From a bacterium (lineage in GTDB: Bacteria > Patescibacteriota > Minisyncoccia > UBA6257 > JAGOQP01), in contig JAJXZH010000035.1 of the NCBI GenBank assembly GCA_021780155.1, positions 1 to 34,761 of the forward strand: 34,761 bases of DNA. The letters are read 5' to 3'. Positions 14,518 through 22,162 of the stretch are shown in pieces. The notes under the pieces are model-generated. The model ran no database searches. It was not told where the DNA came from and worked only from the letters and a program-made list of their open reading frames with translations. How positions within the stretch are numbered: the stretch's first letter is position 1; each line of letters begins with the position of its first letter. Position numbers and translations under genes: made by a program.

Positions 14518-14540
14518 AAAAAAACCGGCAAACTTGCCGG
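14518..14540 (-). terminator. Terminator of the minus-strand island gene
   Basis: On the minus strand, CCGGCAA, GT, TTGCCGG are followed by a run of seven T. It starts 7 nt after the TAA stop of the gene. Confidence 0.85.
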
Positions 14541-14547
14541 ATATTTA

Positions 14548-14838
14548 TTATGCGATTTTGACTGGTACACTGTCGATCACTATCAAATTATTATATTCGC
14601 TAGAGGTTATCATGACTACGCTGTCATCTTGTTGCCTGCCGGATACAAATCCTTTCTTAATTTTCACTTGGTGATCAACTTCCCATCCGCTTGGATTGAT
14701 AAAGTGGGGCTCACATGATGGCTTCCAGTACTGAAATAACTCCCATTTGTCAATTTCTTTCCCGTCCTTATTCAGAAGAAATACGACAATTTTTCTTTCA
14801 TAAATATATCCATGCGCAATAGCTCTCTCTCTTGTCAC
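14548..14838 (-). CDS. Small protein of unknown function, the only minus-strand island gene
   Basis: 96 residues with a GTG start at 14838 and the SD GGAGAAG about 6 nt before it. A promoter (TTGACA, 15-nt spacer, TATAGT) lies at 14865-14891, and a strong terminator follows the stop, so this is a complete unit. There is no signal or membrane span. The sequence has alternating hydrophobic strands (RKIVVFLLNKDGKEI, SVVMITSSEYNNLIVID), as in small beta-barrel or OB/SH3-like folds. I do not recognise the family. It is convergent with the secreted protein gene and divergent from rplC. Confidence 0.65.
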   Translation of the reverse strand: MTRERAIAHGYIYERKIVVFLLNKDGKEIDKWELFQYWKPSCEPHFINPSGWEVDHQVKIKKGFVSGRQQDDSVVMITSSEYNNLIVIDSVPVKIA

Positions 14839-14864
14839 TTTTTCTTCTCCAGTGCTGATAAAAC

Positions 14865-14891
14865 ACTATAACTCGCACTGTTTGGTGTCAA
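14865..14891 (-). promoter_or_regulatory. Promoter of the minus-strand island gene
   Basis: On the minus strand, TTGACA (14886-14891), 15-nt spacer, TATAGT (14865-14870). The spacer is short but the -35 is perfect. The 14839-15157 stretch has no gene; it holds this promoter plus the rplC promoter and leader. Confidence 0.6.
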
Positions 14892-15040
14892 TATATTGTT
14901 TATTAAGTTTCGAATAAAAATAAAATGTTGAGTACCTAGCAAGCATTTTTTGTTTTATTGTTTTGCACAGGATAATTTTTGAGCGGAATTTATAAAGTGA
15001 AATAATGGGGCTCCGACTGCCGGTTTTGCCTATATTTGTG

Positions 15041-15069
15041 TTGACATTAGAATATATTTTTGCTAAATT
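15041..15069 (+). promoter_or_regulatory. Promoter of the rplC-secY operon
   Basis: TTGACA (15041-15046), 17-nt spacer, TAAATT (15064-15069). Expected start near 15076. It supplies the ribosomal genes that the island has separated from rpsJ. Confidence 0.7.
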
Positions 15070-15106
15070 TATTTCACATAAAAAATTGGTTGCTTTTATA
15101 AACAAG

Positions 15107-15139
15107 AAGCAGCCGGGACTTATAGTCCGTTGGCTGTTT
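15107..15139 (+). promoter_or_regulatory. Structured leader of rplC, possible attenuator
   Basis: Outer stem AAGCAGCC with GGCTGTTT, internal loop, inner stem GGACT/AGTCC with a TAT loop, then a T-run. It lies 18 nt before the rplC ATG. It could be an attenuator or the binding site of a ribosomal protein, as L4 does in the E. coli S10 leader; the sequence alone does not decide. Confidence 0.5.
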
Positions 15140-15157
15140 TAAATTGAATTACAATAT

Positions 15158-15793
15158 ATGCCGTTTATAATAGGAAAAAAAGTTAAAATGGATCAAGTTT
15201 GGGATGAAAAAGGAAACGTCATTCCGGTGACCGTCATTAATGCCGGCCCCGTTGTTGTTACTCAAATTAAAAACAAAGAGAAAGATGGATACCAATCTTT
15301 TCAGGTTGGATATGATGGTAGTGCTAAAAAAATATCAAAACAATTGGAAGGACATCTATCTATTACGGACGAAAATGGAACAAAAAAACTACTTGGCAAA
15401 TTCAGACACATCAAAGAATTCAAAAAAACAAATGATAATGAAAATTATCAAGTTGGAGATTCGATTGACGTTTCGGCATTTGCCAAAGGAGACAGAATAA
15501 AAATAACCGGTTGGGAAAAGGGACGTGGTTTTCAAGGTGTTGTCAAAAGACATGGATTTCATGGAGGACCAAAAACTCATGGACAAAAAAATAGATTAAG
15601 AGCTCCGGGATCTTTGGGGCCGACTGCTCCTCAGCGCGTCGTTAAAGGGAAAAAAATGGCCGGAAGAATGGGCAATGAACGGGTAACGTTGAGAAATGTC
15701 TTAATAGTTGATATCAATAAAGAACAAAACATTCTTTTAATTAAAGGGCCGGTTCCCGGAAATTTAAAAAATATTCTTTTGATACAAAAATAA
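15158..15793 (+). CDS. rplC: 50S ribosomal protein L3
   Basis: 211 residues. L3 is an early assembly protein of the 50S subunit that reaches the peptidyl-transferase centre. VTVINAGPVVVTQIK at the N-terminal end, and the RGFQGVVKRHGFHGGPKTHG extension with RAPGSLG, are diagnostic. It is the first gene after the island, with its own promoter and a structured leader, and is followed 1 nt later by rplD. Confidence 0.96.
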   Translation: MPFIIGKKVKMDQVWDEKGNVIPVTVINAGPVVVTQIKNKEKDGYQSFQVGYDGSAKKISKQLEGHLSITDENGTKKLLGKFRHIKEFKKTNDNENYQVGDSIDVSAFAKGDRIKITGWEKGRGFQGVVKRHGFHGGPKTHGQKNRLRAPGSLGPTAPQRVVKGKKMAGRMGNERVTLRNVLIVDINKEQNILLIKGPVPGNLKNILLIQK

Positions 15794-15794
15794 A

Positions 15795-16439
15795 ATGATG
15801 CAGGTTTCAATTTACAATTTAAATAAGGAAAAAATCGGAGAGTTTGAAGTTCCTGAAAGAATTTTTGGGAAAAAATGGTCTCCTGATTTGGTGCATCAAG
15901 CTTTAGTTACTCAGCAAGCCAATAATAGAAATACCGTTGCTCATACCAAGGATAGAGGAGAAGTCAGAGGGGGAGGAAAAAAACCATGGAAACAAAAAGG
16001 AACCGGTCGTTCCAGACACGGCTCAATAAGATCTCCGTTGTGGTCAGGAGGAGGAGTAACTTTTGGTCCAAGGAAAGAAAGAATTTTTGAAAGGAAAATA
16101 AACAAAAAGATGAATCAATCGGCAATTTTTTCAGTTTTATCCAAAAAAATGGCGGATAATGAAATCTTTGTGATTGATTCTTTCCCAATGGCAAAAAAGA
16201 CCGCAGAGTTTTCAAAATTAATAAAAAATATTTTTGAGCCCAAAAATACTGCAGCTTTTATTTTTTCGGAAAAAAATAAAAATAATTTTAAATTTTTGAA
16301 AAATATTCCGAGAACTTCTTATTTATCTCCCAAATCGTTAAATGTTTACGATTTGCTTAATCCCAAAAATATCTTTATAGAAAAAGATTCAATTAAAGAA
16401 ATATCGGATCATTATAAAAAAGTATTAAACAATAATTAA
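15795..16439 (+). CDS. rplD: 50S ribosomal protein L4
   Basis: 214 residues. L4 lines the exit tunnel and in E. coli represses the S10 operon. NTVAHTKDRGEVRGGGKKPWKQKGTGRSRHGS is the long tunnel loop. The ATGATG start offers two adjacent methionines; the first is used here. It lies 1 nt after the rplC stop. Confidence 0.95.
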   Translation: MMQVSIYNLNKEKIGEFEVPERIFGKKWSPDLVHQALVTQQANNRNTVAHTKDRGEVRGGGKKPWKQKGTGRSRHGSIRSPLWSGGGVTFGPRKERIFERKINKKMNQSAIFSVLSKKMADNEIFVIDSFPMAKKTAEFSKLIKNIFEPKNTAAFIFSEKNKNNFKFLKNIPRTSYLSPKSLNVYDLLNPKNIFIEKDSIKEISDHYKKVLNNN

Positions 16440-16446
16440 AACTATC

Positions 16447-16845
16447 ATGTCTCTTTTTTCTAAAAAAACAGAAGATTCCAAAAAAACAACGCCTATTGAA
16501 CCAATTGAAAAAAAGGCTGAATTTGTTGCGACTTCTAAAGTTAAAGACGATTTCAAAAGCAATATAAAACCCGGGTCTTTGATAATTAAGCCTTTGATTT
16601 CTGAAAAAGCAATGATTCTTTCGGAAAAAAATGCTTATGTTTTTGTTATTAATCCTAAAGCCAATAAATCCGAAGCAAAAAAAGAAATAGAAAAAATATA
16701 CAATGTTGATATTGTTAAAATAAATATAAATAAATACAGACGAAAATCAAAAAGTTTCAGAGGATTAGAATCTTCCAAGAAGATATTAAAAAAAGCCATT
16801 GTTACGGTCAAAAATGGTCAGAAGATAGAGATATTCAATAAATAA
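16447..16845 (+). CDS. rplW: 50S ribosomal protein L23 with N-terminal extension
   Basis: 132 residues against about 95-100 usually. The first 44 residues are charged and probably unstructured. The L23 fold begins at IIKPLISEKAM (about 46) and continues with NAYVFVINPKANKSEAKKEIEKIYNVDIVKININ. L23 sits at the tunnel exit and docks trigger factor and SRP, so an added N-terminal arm would lie near those factors. Confidence 0.93.
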   Translation: MSLFSKKTEDSKKTTPIEPIEKKAEFVATSKVKDDFKSNIKPGSLIIKPLISEKAMILSEKNAYVFVINPKANKSEAKKEIEKIYNVDIVKININKYRRKSKSFRGLESSKKILKKAIVTVKNGQKIEIFNK

Positions 16846-16861
16846 AAATTTTTAAAATATT

Positions 16862-17683
16862 ATGAAAAGTTATTCACCGACAACTCCATCAAGAAGACAT
16901 ATGACAACCGTTGACTACGGCGTTCTTTCTCAAGAAAAACCGATGAAATCGTTGGTTGCTAAAGTTGGCAAAAAAGCCGGACGAAATAACCAAGGAAGAA
17001 TTACAACTCGTCATCAGGGAGGAGAAAACAAAAAAAGATATAGAATTATAGATTTTAAACAGCAAGTTTTTGATATTCCGGCAAAAATTGAGACGATAGA
17101 ATATGATCCGTTTCGCACCGCTTTTATTGCCAGAATTGTTTTTGTTAACGGCAAAAGAAATTATATTTTAGCAACTAACGCGATGAAGACGGGGGATTCT
17201 CTTTTATTCTCCGCCAAAGCTCCATTAAAAGACGGGAACAGAATGGAATTGCAAAATATACCCGTAGGATATATGGTTCATAATGTTGAGTTAAGTCCCA
17301 AAAAAGGAGGACAAATAATTCGTTCAGCTGGAAGTTATGCCGAAGTTTTGGCTCATGATAACGGCTATACATCGTTAAAAATGCCTTCTGGAGAAATAAG
17401 AAAATTTTTATGGAATAATCATGCTTCAATCGGTCAAATTTCAAACCCGGACCATTCGTTGGTAAATATCGGAAAAGCCGGAAGATCAAGGTGGATGGGA
17501 ATAAGACCGACAGTAAGAGGCTCGGCGATGAACCCGGTAGACCATCCTTATGGAGGAGGAGAAGGAAAGGCTCAAAGAGGAACCAGAAGACCAAAAACTT
17601 TGTGGGGAAAAATAACCGGAGGAAGAAAAACCAGAAACAAGAAAAAATATTCAACCCATCTTATTATTAAAAGAAGAAAATAA
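16862..17683 (+). CDS. rplB: 50S ribosomal protein L2
   Basis: 273 residues, the normal length. L2 is required for subunit association and peptidyl transfer. GRNNQGRITTRHQGGENKKRYR at the N-terminus and MNPVDHPYGGGEGKAQRG with the conserved histidine (about 223-240) are diagnostic. It is followed 3 nt later by rpsS. Confidence 0.97.
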   Translation: MKSYSPTTPSRRHMTTVDYGVLSQEKPMKSLVAKVGKKAGRNNQGRITTRHQGGENKKRYRIIDFKQQVFDIPAKIETIEYDPFRTAFIARIVFVNGKRNYILATNAMKTGDSLLFSAKAPLKDGNRMELQNIPVGYMVHNVELSPKKGGQIIRSAGSYAEVLAHDNGYTSLKMPSGEIRKFLWNNHASIGQISNPDHSLVNIGKAGRSRWMGIRPTVRGSAMNPVDHPYGGGEGKAQRGTRRPKTLWGKITGGRKTRNKKKYSTHLIIKRRK

Positions 17684-17686
17684 ACC

Positions 17687-17998
17687 ATGTCAAGAAGTTC
17701 AAAAAAGGGTCCTTATTTAGACCCAAAATTAATGAAAAAGATATCAAAACAAAAACCGGAAGATGGTCCGATTAAGACATGGGCGAGGGATTGTGATATC
17801 TCTCCCGAGATGGTTGGTTATGCTTTCTCGGTTCATAATGGAAAATCTTTTATTGAAGTCAGAGTATCGGAAGAAATGGTTGGACATAAATTGGGAGAGT
17901 TTTCTTTGACGAGAAAATTTGTTAAACATGGAGGAAAAATGCAAAGAGAACTTGAAAAAGGAGTCGCTCCAGCGCCGTCTGCAGAAGTTAAAAAATAA
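17687..17998 (+). CDS. rpsS: 30S ribosomal protein S19
   Basis: 103 residues. S19 is a 30S head protein near the A site. SRSSKKGPYLDPKLMKKI, SPEMVGYAFSVHNGKSFIEV and GHKLGEFSLTRKFVKHGG are diagnostic; the short C-terminal tail is rich in Ala and Pro. No SD precedes the ATG. The position between rplB and rplV is canonical. Confidence 0.96.
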   Translation: MSRSSKKGPYLDPKLMKKISKQKPEDGPIKTWARDCDISPEMVGYAFSVHNGKSFIEVRVSEEMVGHKLGEFSLTRKFVKHGGKMQRELEKGVAPAPSAEVKK

Positions 17999-18006
17999 AA
18001 AATAAA

Positions 18007-18633
18007 ATGGCAAAGAAAGCAAGCGAAAAATTAAATACACAGACAGCATCGGCAATTTTGAGATATCTCAGAATTTCATCAAGAAAGGTGAGATTGGTTG
18101 CCAATATTGTCAAAAAACTTCCGGTAAAAGAAGCGGAGGCTCAATTAATGCTTAATTCAAGAAGACCATCGGAAACAATTTTGAAATTATTAAGATCGGC
18201 CATTGCCAACGCCAAAGCAAAAAAAATGGACGAATCAAAACTTTTTATAAGCGACATTAGAGTCAACCAGGGACCGATTTTAAAAAGATGGATTCCGAGA
18301 GCTCAAGGAAGAGCCACTCCGATACATAAAAATACCAGTCATTTGGAAATTGTCCTGCAAGAAGGAGAAAAATTGGCGCAGCCGAGATTTATTACAGAAA
18401 TTAAAAAAGTTAAAAAATCAAAGAAACAATCGGAACATACTCACGAACACAAATCAGAAAAAGATCACCAACATGAACACGAGCATCTCGTCGCCGAACA
18501 ACATAAACAGGAAGGTTTAAAAAATGAAGAAAAAATCAAACAAATCAAAACAGAAAAACAAGAAATAAAGAAAGATAAAAATGTTTCCGACAAAGGTTTT
18601 GTCCAAAAAATATTCAGAAGAAAATCAATATAA
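18007..18633 (+). CDS. rplV: 50S ribosomal protein L22 with His-rich C-terminal extension
   Basis: 208 residues, about twice the usual 110. Residues 1-135 hold a full L22: ILRYLRISSRKVRLVANIVKK, the tunnel hairpin with RWIPRAQGRATPIHKNTSHL, and LEIVLQE. The remainder is extra. Residues 144-166 contain eight histidines in an alternating HTHEH, HQHEHEH pattern, followed by a lysine- and glutamate-rich tail to 208. The extension could bind metal or RNA. It stays in frame, is as AT-rich as its neighbours, and rpsC starts only 17 nt later. Confidence 0.94.
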   Translation: MAKKASEKLNTQTASAILRYLRISSRKVRLVANIVKKLPVKEAEAQLMLNSRRPSETILKLLRSAIANAKAKKMDESKLFISDIRVNQGPILKRWIPRAQGRATPIHKNTSHLEIVLQEGEKLAQPRFITEIKKVKKSKKQSEHTHEHKSEKDHQHEHEHLVAEQHKQEGLKNEEKIKQIKTEKQEIKKDKNVSDKGFVQKIFRRKSI

Positions 18634-18650
18634 AAATATAAATCAATAAA

Positions 18651-19331
18651 ATGGCTCAAAAAATTAAACCGGTATCAATACGCACTGGAGTTATCAAGGA
18701 TTGGGAATCAAGATGGCTTCCAAAACATTTTAAATTCGGGAGAATGCTCCAGGAAGATTTTGTTATGCGTTCAATAATCAAAGATAAAATAGGACAAGCG
18801 GGAATCGATTCCGTTTCAATAGAAAAAACCACAAATGCTTATAAAATAAACATTAGAGTGGCAAAACCAGGTTTTGTTATAGGAAAAGGAGGTAAGGGGA
18901 TAGAAGAACTTACCAAAGCTATAGAATTGGCACTCAGTAAAATAAGAAAAGAAAGAAAAGTTAAAGAAAAAGTTGTTTTGTCTCTTAATGTTGAAGAAAT
19001 CAAAAGATATGATATTTCGGCCGCCGTTACTGCTCAAAATATTGCTTGGGATTTAGAAAAAAGATTTCCTTTTAGAAAGACAATAAAAAAATATCTTGAA
19101 AGAGTTATGCAAAATAGAGAGGTTAAAGGGGCCAAAATAAGAGTTTCCGGAAGATTGGATGGAGCTGAAATCGCCAGAGCCGAAAAGCTTTCTTCCGGCA
19201 CACTCCCTCTTCAAACATTGAGGTCAAATATAGATTATGCCGAAGCCACTGCATTTACTACTTATGGGACGATTGGAATAAAAGTTTGGATAAATAAAGG
19301 AGAAACTTTTTCAAAACAATTGATAAAATAA
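18651..19331 (+). CDS. rpsC: 30S ribosomal protein S3
   Basis: 226 residues. S3 forms the mRNA entry with S4 and S5. The type II KH domain has IGKGGKGIEELT (about 77-88), and the C-terminal part has KGAKIRVSGRLDGAEIAR. Length and order are normal. Confidence 0.96.
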   Translation: MAQKIKPVSIRTGVIKDWESRWLPKHFKFGRMLQEDFVMRSIIKDKIGQAGIDSVSIEKTTNAYKINIRVAKPGFVIGKGGKGIEELTKAIELALSKIRKERKVKEKVVLSLNVEEIKRYDISAAVTAQNIAWDLEKRFPFRKTIKKYLERVMQNREVKGAKIRVSGRLDGAEIARAEKLSSGTLPLQTLRSNIDYAEATAFTTYGTIGIKVWINKGETFSKQLIK

Positions 19332-19340
19332 AAAAATATT

Positions 19341-19751
19341 ATGTTGCAACCCAAAAAAATAAAACATAGAAAATGGCAAAAGGGACGTTCTCGCAAACGC
19401 GTCACCGAAACAAGAGGAATTAATATAAATTTTGGCAGTTTTGGATTGCAATCATTATCTTCGGCTTATATAGATTCAAAACAAATAGAAGCCGCGAGAA
19501 AAGCGATATCTCATTTTACAAAAAGAGGTGGTAAGGTATGGATAAGAATTTTTCCCGACAAACCAATAACGCAAAGACCGCCGGAACTTACAATGGGAGG
19601 AGGAAAGGGAGCTGTTGACCACTATGTTTTTCCGGTAAAACCGGGAAGAATATTGTTTGAAATTGATGGGCTTTCGGAAGAAATTTCCAAAGAAGCATTA
19701 ATGAAGGCCGGTCACAAATTATCGGTAAAAACCAGAGTTGTTAAAAAATAA
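19341..19751 (+). CDS. rplP: 50S ribosomal protein L16
   Basis: 136 residues. L16 contacts the A-site tRNA elbow in the 50S subunit. KHRKWQKGRSRKRVTETRG, GSFGLQSLSSAYIDSKQIEAARKAI and RIFPDKPITQRPPELTMGGGKG are diagnostic. Confidence 0.96.
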   Translation: MLQPKKIKHRKWQKGRSRKRVTETRGININFGSFGLQSLSSAYIDSKQIEAARKAISHFTKRGGKVWIRIFPDKPITQRPPELTMGGGKGAVDHYVFPVKPGRILFEIDGLSEEISKEALMKAGHKLSVKTRVVKK

Positions 19752-19763
19752 CTTTCCAAAAAT

Positions 19764-19973
19764 ATGAAAAAAGATAAATTAAAAGAATTAAAATCAAGAG
19801 ATTTGGAAGAGTTGCGCAATATTGCGATTTCCACCAAAGAAAAATTGGCTAAACTTAAATTTGATTTGAAATCCGGGAAAACAGATGCCATTAAAGACAT
19901 AAGAAATATTAAAAAAGAAATTGCCGTAACATTAACTTTGATAAAAGAACATGAATCAAAATCAAACAATTAA
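19764..19973 (+). CDS. rpmC: 50S ribosomal protein L29
   Basis: 69 residues in two helices. L29 lies at the tunnel exit beside L23. The start KDKLKELKSRDLEELRNIAISTKEKLAKLKFDL is typical. Its last 23 nt overlap the start of rpsQ in another frame. Confidence 0.93.
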   Translation: MKKDKLKELKSRDLEELRNIAISTKEKLAKLKFDLKSGKTDAIKDIRNIKKEIAVTLTLIKEHESKSNN

Positions 19974-20268
19974 AAATCAAAAAAGACAATTTGAAGGCGT
20001 GGTCGTTTCGGACAAAATGTCCAAAACAAGAGTGATTGAAATATCGCGCTTGAAGAAAAATTCCAGGTATGAAAAATATATCGGAGTTTCAAGAAGATTT
20101 AAGGCGCATGATGAAAATAACGAATATCAAAATGGAGATGTGGTTTTAATAGAAGAGACCAGACCAATTTCAAGAGACAAACGTTGGAAAATTGTTAAAC
20201 TTCTAAAAAAATTCATTAAAAAAGAAAATAAGGAGCCGATTTTAGAACAGGAAGAGATTAAAGATTAA
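19951..20268 (+). CDS. rpsQ: 30S ribosomal protein S17
   Basis: 105 residues. S17 is a primary 16S rRNA-binding OB-fold protein. RQFEGVVVSDKMSKTRVIEI, then YIGVSRRFKAHDENN and GDVVLIEETRPISRDKRWKIV, are diagnostic. The ATG lies inside rpmC, which suggests translational coupling, and about 20 charged C-terminal residues are extra. Confidence 0.94.
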   Translation: MNQNQTIKNQKRQFEGVVVSDKMSKTRVIEISRLKKNSRYEKYIGVSRRFKAHDENNEYQNGDVVLIEETRPISRDKRWKIVKLLKKFIKKENKEPILEQEEIKD

Positions 20269-20277
20269 TAAAAATAT

Positions 20278-20646
20278 ATGATACAAGAAAGAAGTATATT
20301 AAAAGTAGCCGACAATTCAGGAGCAAAAACCATCAGGGTTTTTAGAATTCTTGGAGGCACGAAGCATCACTACGCTCAATTGGGAGATATTGTTGTTGCT
20401 TCTGTTCAGGTTGCCGAACCGAGAAAGGCTATCCAAAAAAAGGATAAAATAAGAGCTGTCATTGTTAGGCAAAAAAATGTTTTCAAAAGGAAAGATGGAT
20501 CTTATGTGAGATTTGACGATAACGCGGCGGTTTTGATAGATGCCAAAAATGAACCAAGATCAACTCGTATATTTGGTCCCATCCCAAGAGAAATAAAAGA
20601 AAAAGGTTTCGAAAAAATAGGAACAATGGCTCAAGAAATAGTTTAA
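20278..20646 (+). CDS. rplN: 50S ribosomal protein L14
   Basis: 122 residues, the exact standard length. L14 binds the 50S face near L19 and is the contact site of RsfS. MIQERSILKVADNSGAKTIRV and the C-terminal ARIFGPIPRE-like TRIFGPIPREIKEKGFEKIGTMAQEIV are diagnostic. Confidence 0.97.
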   Translation: MIQERSILKVADNSGAKTIRVFRILGGTKHHYAQLGDIVVASVQVAEPRKAIQKKDKIRAVIVRQKNVFKRKDGSYVRFDDNAAVLIDAKNEPRSTRIFGPIPREIKEKGFEKIGTMAQEIV

Positions 20647-20650
20647 AAAT

Positions 20651-20965
20651 ATGAAAAAAATATCAATTAAAAAAAACGATACCGTTAAAATTATTTCCGG
20701 AAAAGATAAAGGTAAAACCGGAAAGATTATTAAAATTTTTCCACTCAAAGAAAGAGCGGTGGTTGAAGGTATCAATTTATATAAAAAGCACGTTAAACCA
20801 AAAAAAGAAGGAGAAAAGGGTCAAGTTATAACCGTTCCAAGATCTATCCATATTTCCAATGTTCAATTAATTTGTTCGGCTTGCGGAAAACCGACAAGGA
20901 TTGGTTATATTATTGAAGATGGTAATAAATCAAGAGTTTGTAAAAAATGTAAATCAAGAATATAA
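20651..20965 (+). CDS. rplX: 50S ribosomal protein L24
   Basis: 104 residues. L24 initiates 50S assembly. The KOW motif is NDTVKIISGKDKGKTGKII (about 8-26). The C-terminal half carries a zinc-ribbon form with CSACG and CKKCK, a variant known in several phyla. It begins 4 nt after rplN. Confidence 0.95.
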   Translation: MKKISIKKNDTVKIISGKDKGKTGKIIKIFPLKERAVVEGINLYKKHVKPKKEGEKGQVITVPRSIHISNVQLICSACGKPTRIGYIIEDGNKSRVCKKCKSRI

Positions 20966-20990
20966 AATCAATTGGAATAAAAATAAAATT

Positions 20991-21581
20991 ATGAAACAAG
21001 GATTAAAAGAAAAATACAAAAAAATCATAGTCCCGGAATTGGAAAAAGAACTTGGCGTAAAAAACAGGCATATTTTACCTAAAATAGAAAAAATTTCTAT
21101 TAATATTGGACTTGGAAGAGCTAGTCAGTTGCCAAATTTTCAAGATAAAATGTTTCCTGAGATATTAAAAGAACTTACTCAAATAATTGGACAGAAACCG
21201 GCTCCAACTTCTTCCAAAAAATCAATTGCCGGATTTAAACTTCGTCAGGGTCAAACAATCGGATTGAGAGCAACTTTAAGAGGCGAAAGAATGTATGACT
21301 TTGCGGATAAATTGGTAAAAATAGTTTATCCTCGCGTAAGGGATTTTAGGGGAATAGACTTGAAAAATGTCGATAAAAAGGGTAATTTAAATCTTGGATT
21401 TAGAGACCATTTTGTTTTTCCAGAAATAAGCCAGGAATTGTCATCGGTTGATTTTGGAATGCAAATCACATTATCCGTTAAATCACAAAGCAGAGATGAA
21501 GCAATTCTTCTTTTCAAAAAAATAGGATTTCTTTTTAAAAAGAATCAGGAAGGTTCTTCAAAATCCAAAAGTAAAAAATAA
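20991..21581 (+). CDS. rplE: 50S ribosomal protein L5
   Basis: 196 residues from the ATG at 20991. The frame is open further upstream to 20901, but that would overlap rplX by 65 nt and add residues not seen in the family. L5 binds 5S rRNA and P-site t[54 protein letters not shown] and [16 protein letters not shown] are diagnostic. A C-terminal lysine-rich tail is present. Confidence 0.95.
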   Translation: MKQGLKEKYKKIIVPELEKELGVKNRHILPKIEKISINIGLGRASQLPNFQDKMFPEILKELTQIIGQKPAPTSSKKSIAGFKLRQGQTIGLRATLRGERMYDFADKLVKIVYPRVRDFRGIDLKNVDKKGNLNLGFRDHFVFPEISQELSSVDFGMQITLSVKSQSRDEAILLFKKIGFLFKKNQEGSSKSKSKK

Positions 21582-21586
21582 ATAAT

Positions 21587-21772
21587 ATGGCAAAACAATC
21601 GGTAATAGCAAGGTCAAAAAAGAAACCAAAATACTCGACTCGTTCCGTGAGGCGATGTTTTAGATGCGGAAGAAAGCACGGATTTATGAGAGACTTTGAA
21701 CTATGCCGCATTTGTTTTAGAGAAATGGCTTCGAAAGGTCAGATTCCTGGAGTTAAAAAATCATCTTGGTAA
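21587..21772 (+). CDS. rpsN: 30S ribosomal protein S14, zinc type
   Basis: 61 residues, the short S14 type Z. Four cysteines in CFRCG and CRICF form a zinc site. The C-terminus [11 protein letters not shown] is the family ending. It starts 5 nt after rplE. Confidence 0.96.
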   Translation: MAKQSVIARSKKKPKYSTRSVRRCFRCGRKHGFMRDFELCRICFREMASKGQIPGVKKSSW

Positions 21773-21776
21773 AAAT

Positions 21777-22157
21777 ATGTATACAAATTTATTAACACAC
21801 ATAAAAAATGCTCAAGGAGTAAAAAAAGAAACGGTTAAAACGCCGTATTCGGTTATGGATGAAAAAATTCTTGATGTTTTAACGCAGAGCAAATTTATAT
21901 CCGGCTTTGAAAAAAAGGGAAGAAATCCAAAAAGATATCTTGAAATAAATCTTCTTTATAAAAATGAATCACCGGCAATTACCGGAATTAAATTTGTCAG
22001 CTTGCCGTCTCGTCATATATATAAAAAATATTCTCAACTAAGATCAATCAAGCAAGGATATGGAATTTCGGTAATTTCTACCCCAAAAGGAATAATGTCT
22101 GATACACAAGCAAAAAAAGAAAAAGTCGGAGGAGAAGTATTATTTAATATTTGGTAA
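21777..22157 (+). CDS. rpsH: 30S ribosomal protein S8
   Basis: 126 residues from the ATG at 21777; an upstream in-frame ATG at 21696 lies inside rpsN and is unlikely. S8 is a 16S rRNA assembly protein. The N-terminal helix is shortened (MYTNLLTHIKNAQGVKKETV). SLPSRHIYKKYSQLRSIKQGYGISVISTPKGIMSD and the ending GGEVLFNIW are diagnostic. Confidence 0.94.
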   Translation: MYTNLLTHIKNAQGVKKETVKTPYSVMDEKILDVLTQSKFISGFEKKGRNPKRYLEINLLYKNESPAITGIKFVSLPSRHIYKKYSQLRSIKQGYGISVISTPKGIMSDTQAKKEKVGGEVLFNIW

Positions 22158-22162
22158 TAACT

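Larger units (their letters stand above)
12205..15106. other. Accessory island of small single-gene units inserted between rpsJ and rplC
   Basis: This region separates two genes that are adjacent in most bacteria. It holds five plus-strand small genes, one minus-strand gene, and a relic-like unit at its left edge. Almost every gene has its own promoter, a strong SD and an intrinsic terminator. Repeated flanks tie neighbouring units together. Neither transposase, integrase nor clear terminal repeat is visible, so the mode of insertion is unknown. Base composition is higher in GC than the surrounding operon, most clearly in the gene at 13596. Confidence 0.8.

Noticed and set aside
14866-15105. 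79-residue minus-strand ORF between the island and rplC
   Set aside because: It covers the promoters of both neighbours, has no SD or promoter of its own, and its composition is that of translated AT-rich spacer.
12205-15106. Island as a simple transposon or prophage
   Set aside because: No transposase, integrase, phage structural gene, terminal inverted repeat or target duplication could be seen.
17175-17654. 159-residue minus-strand ORF inside rplB
   Set aside because: It lies fully opposite a conserved ribosomal gene and is rich in Phe, Leu and Ser, as expected for antisense of Lys- and Glu-rich coding sequence.
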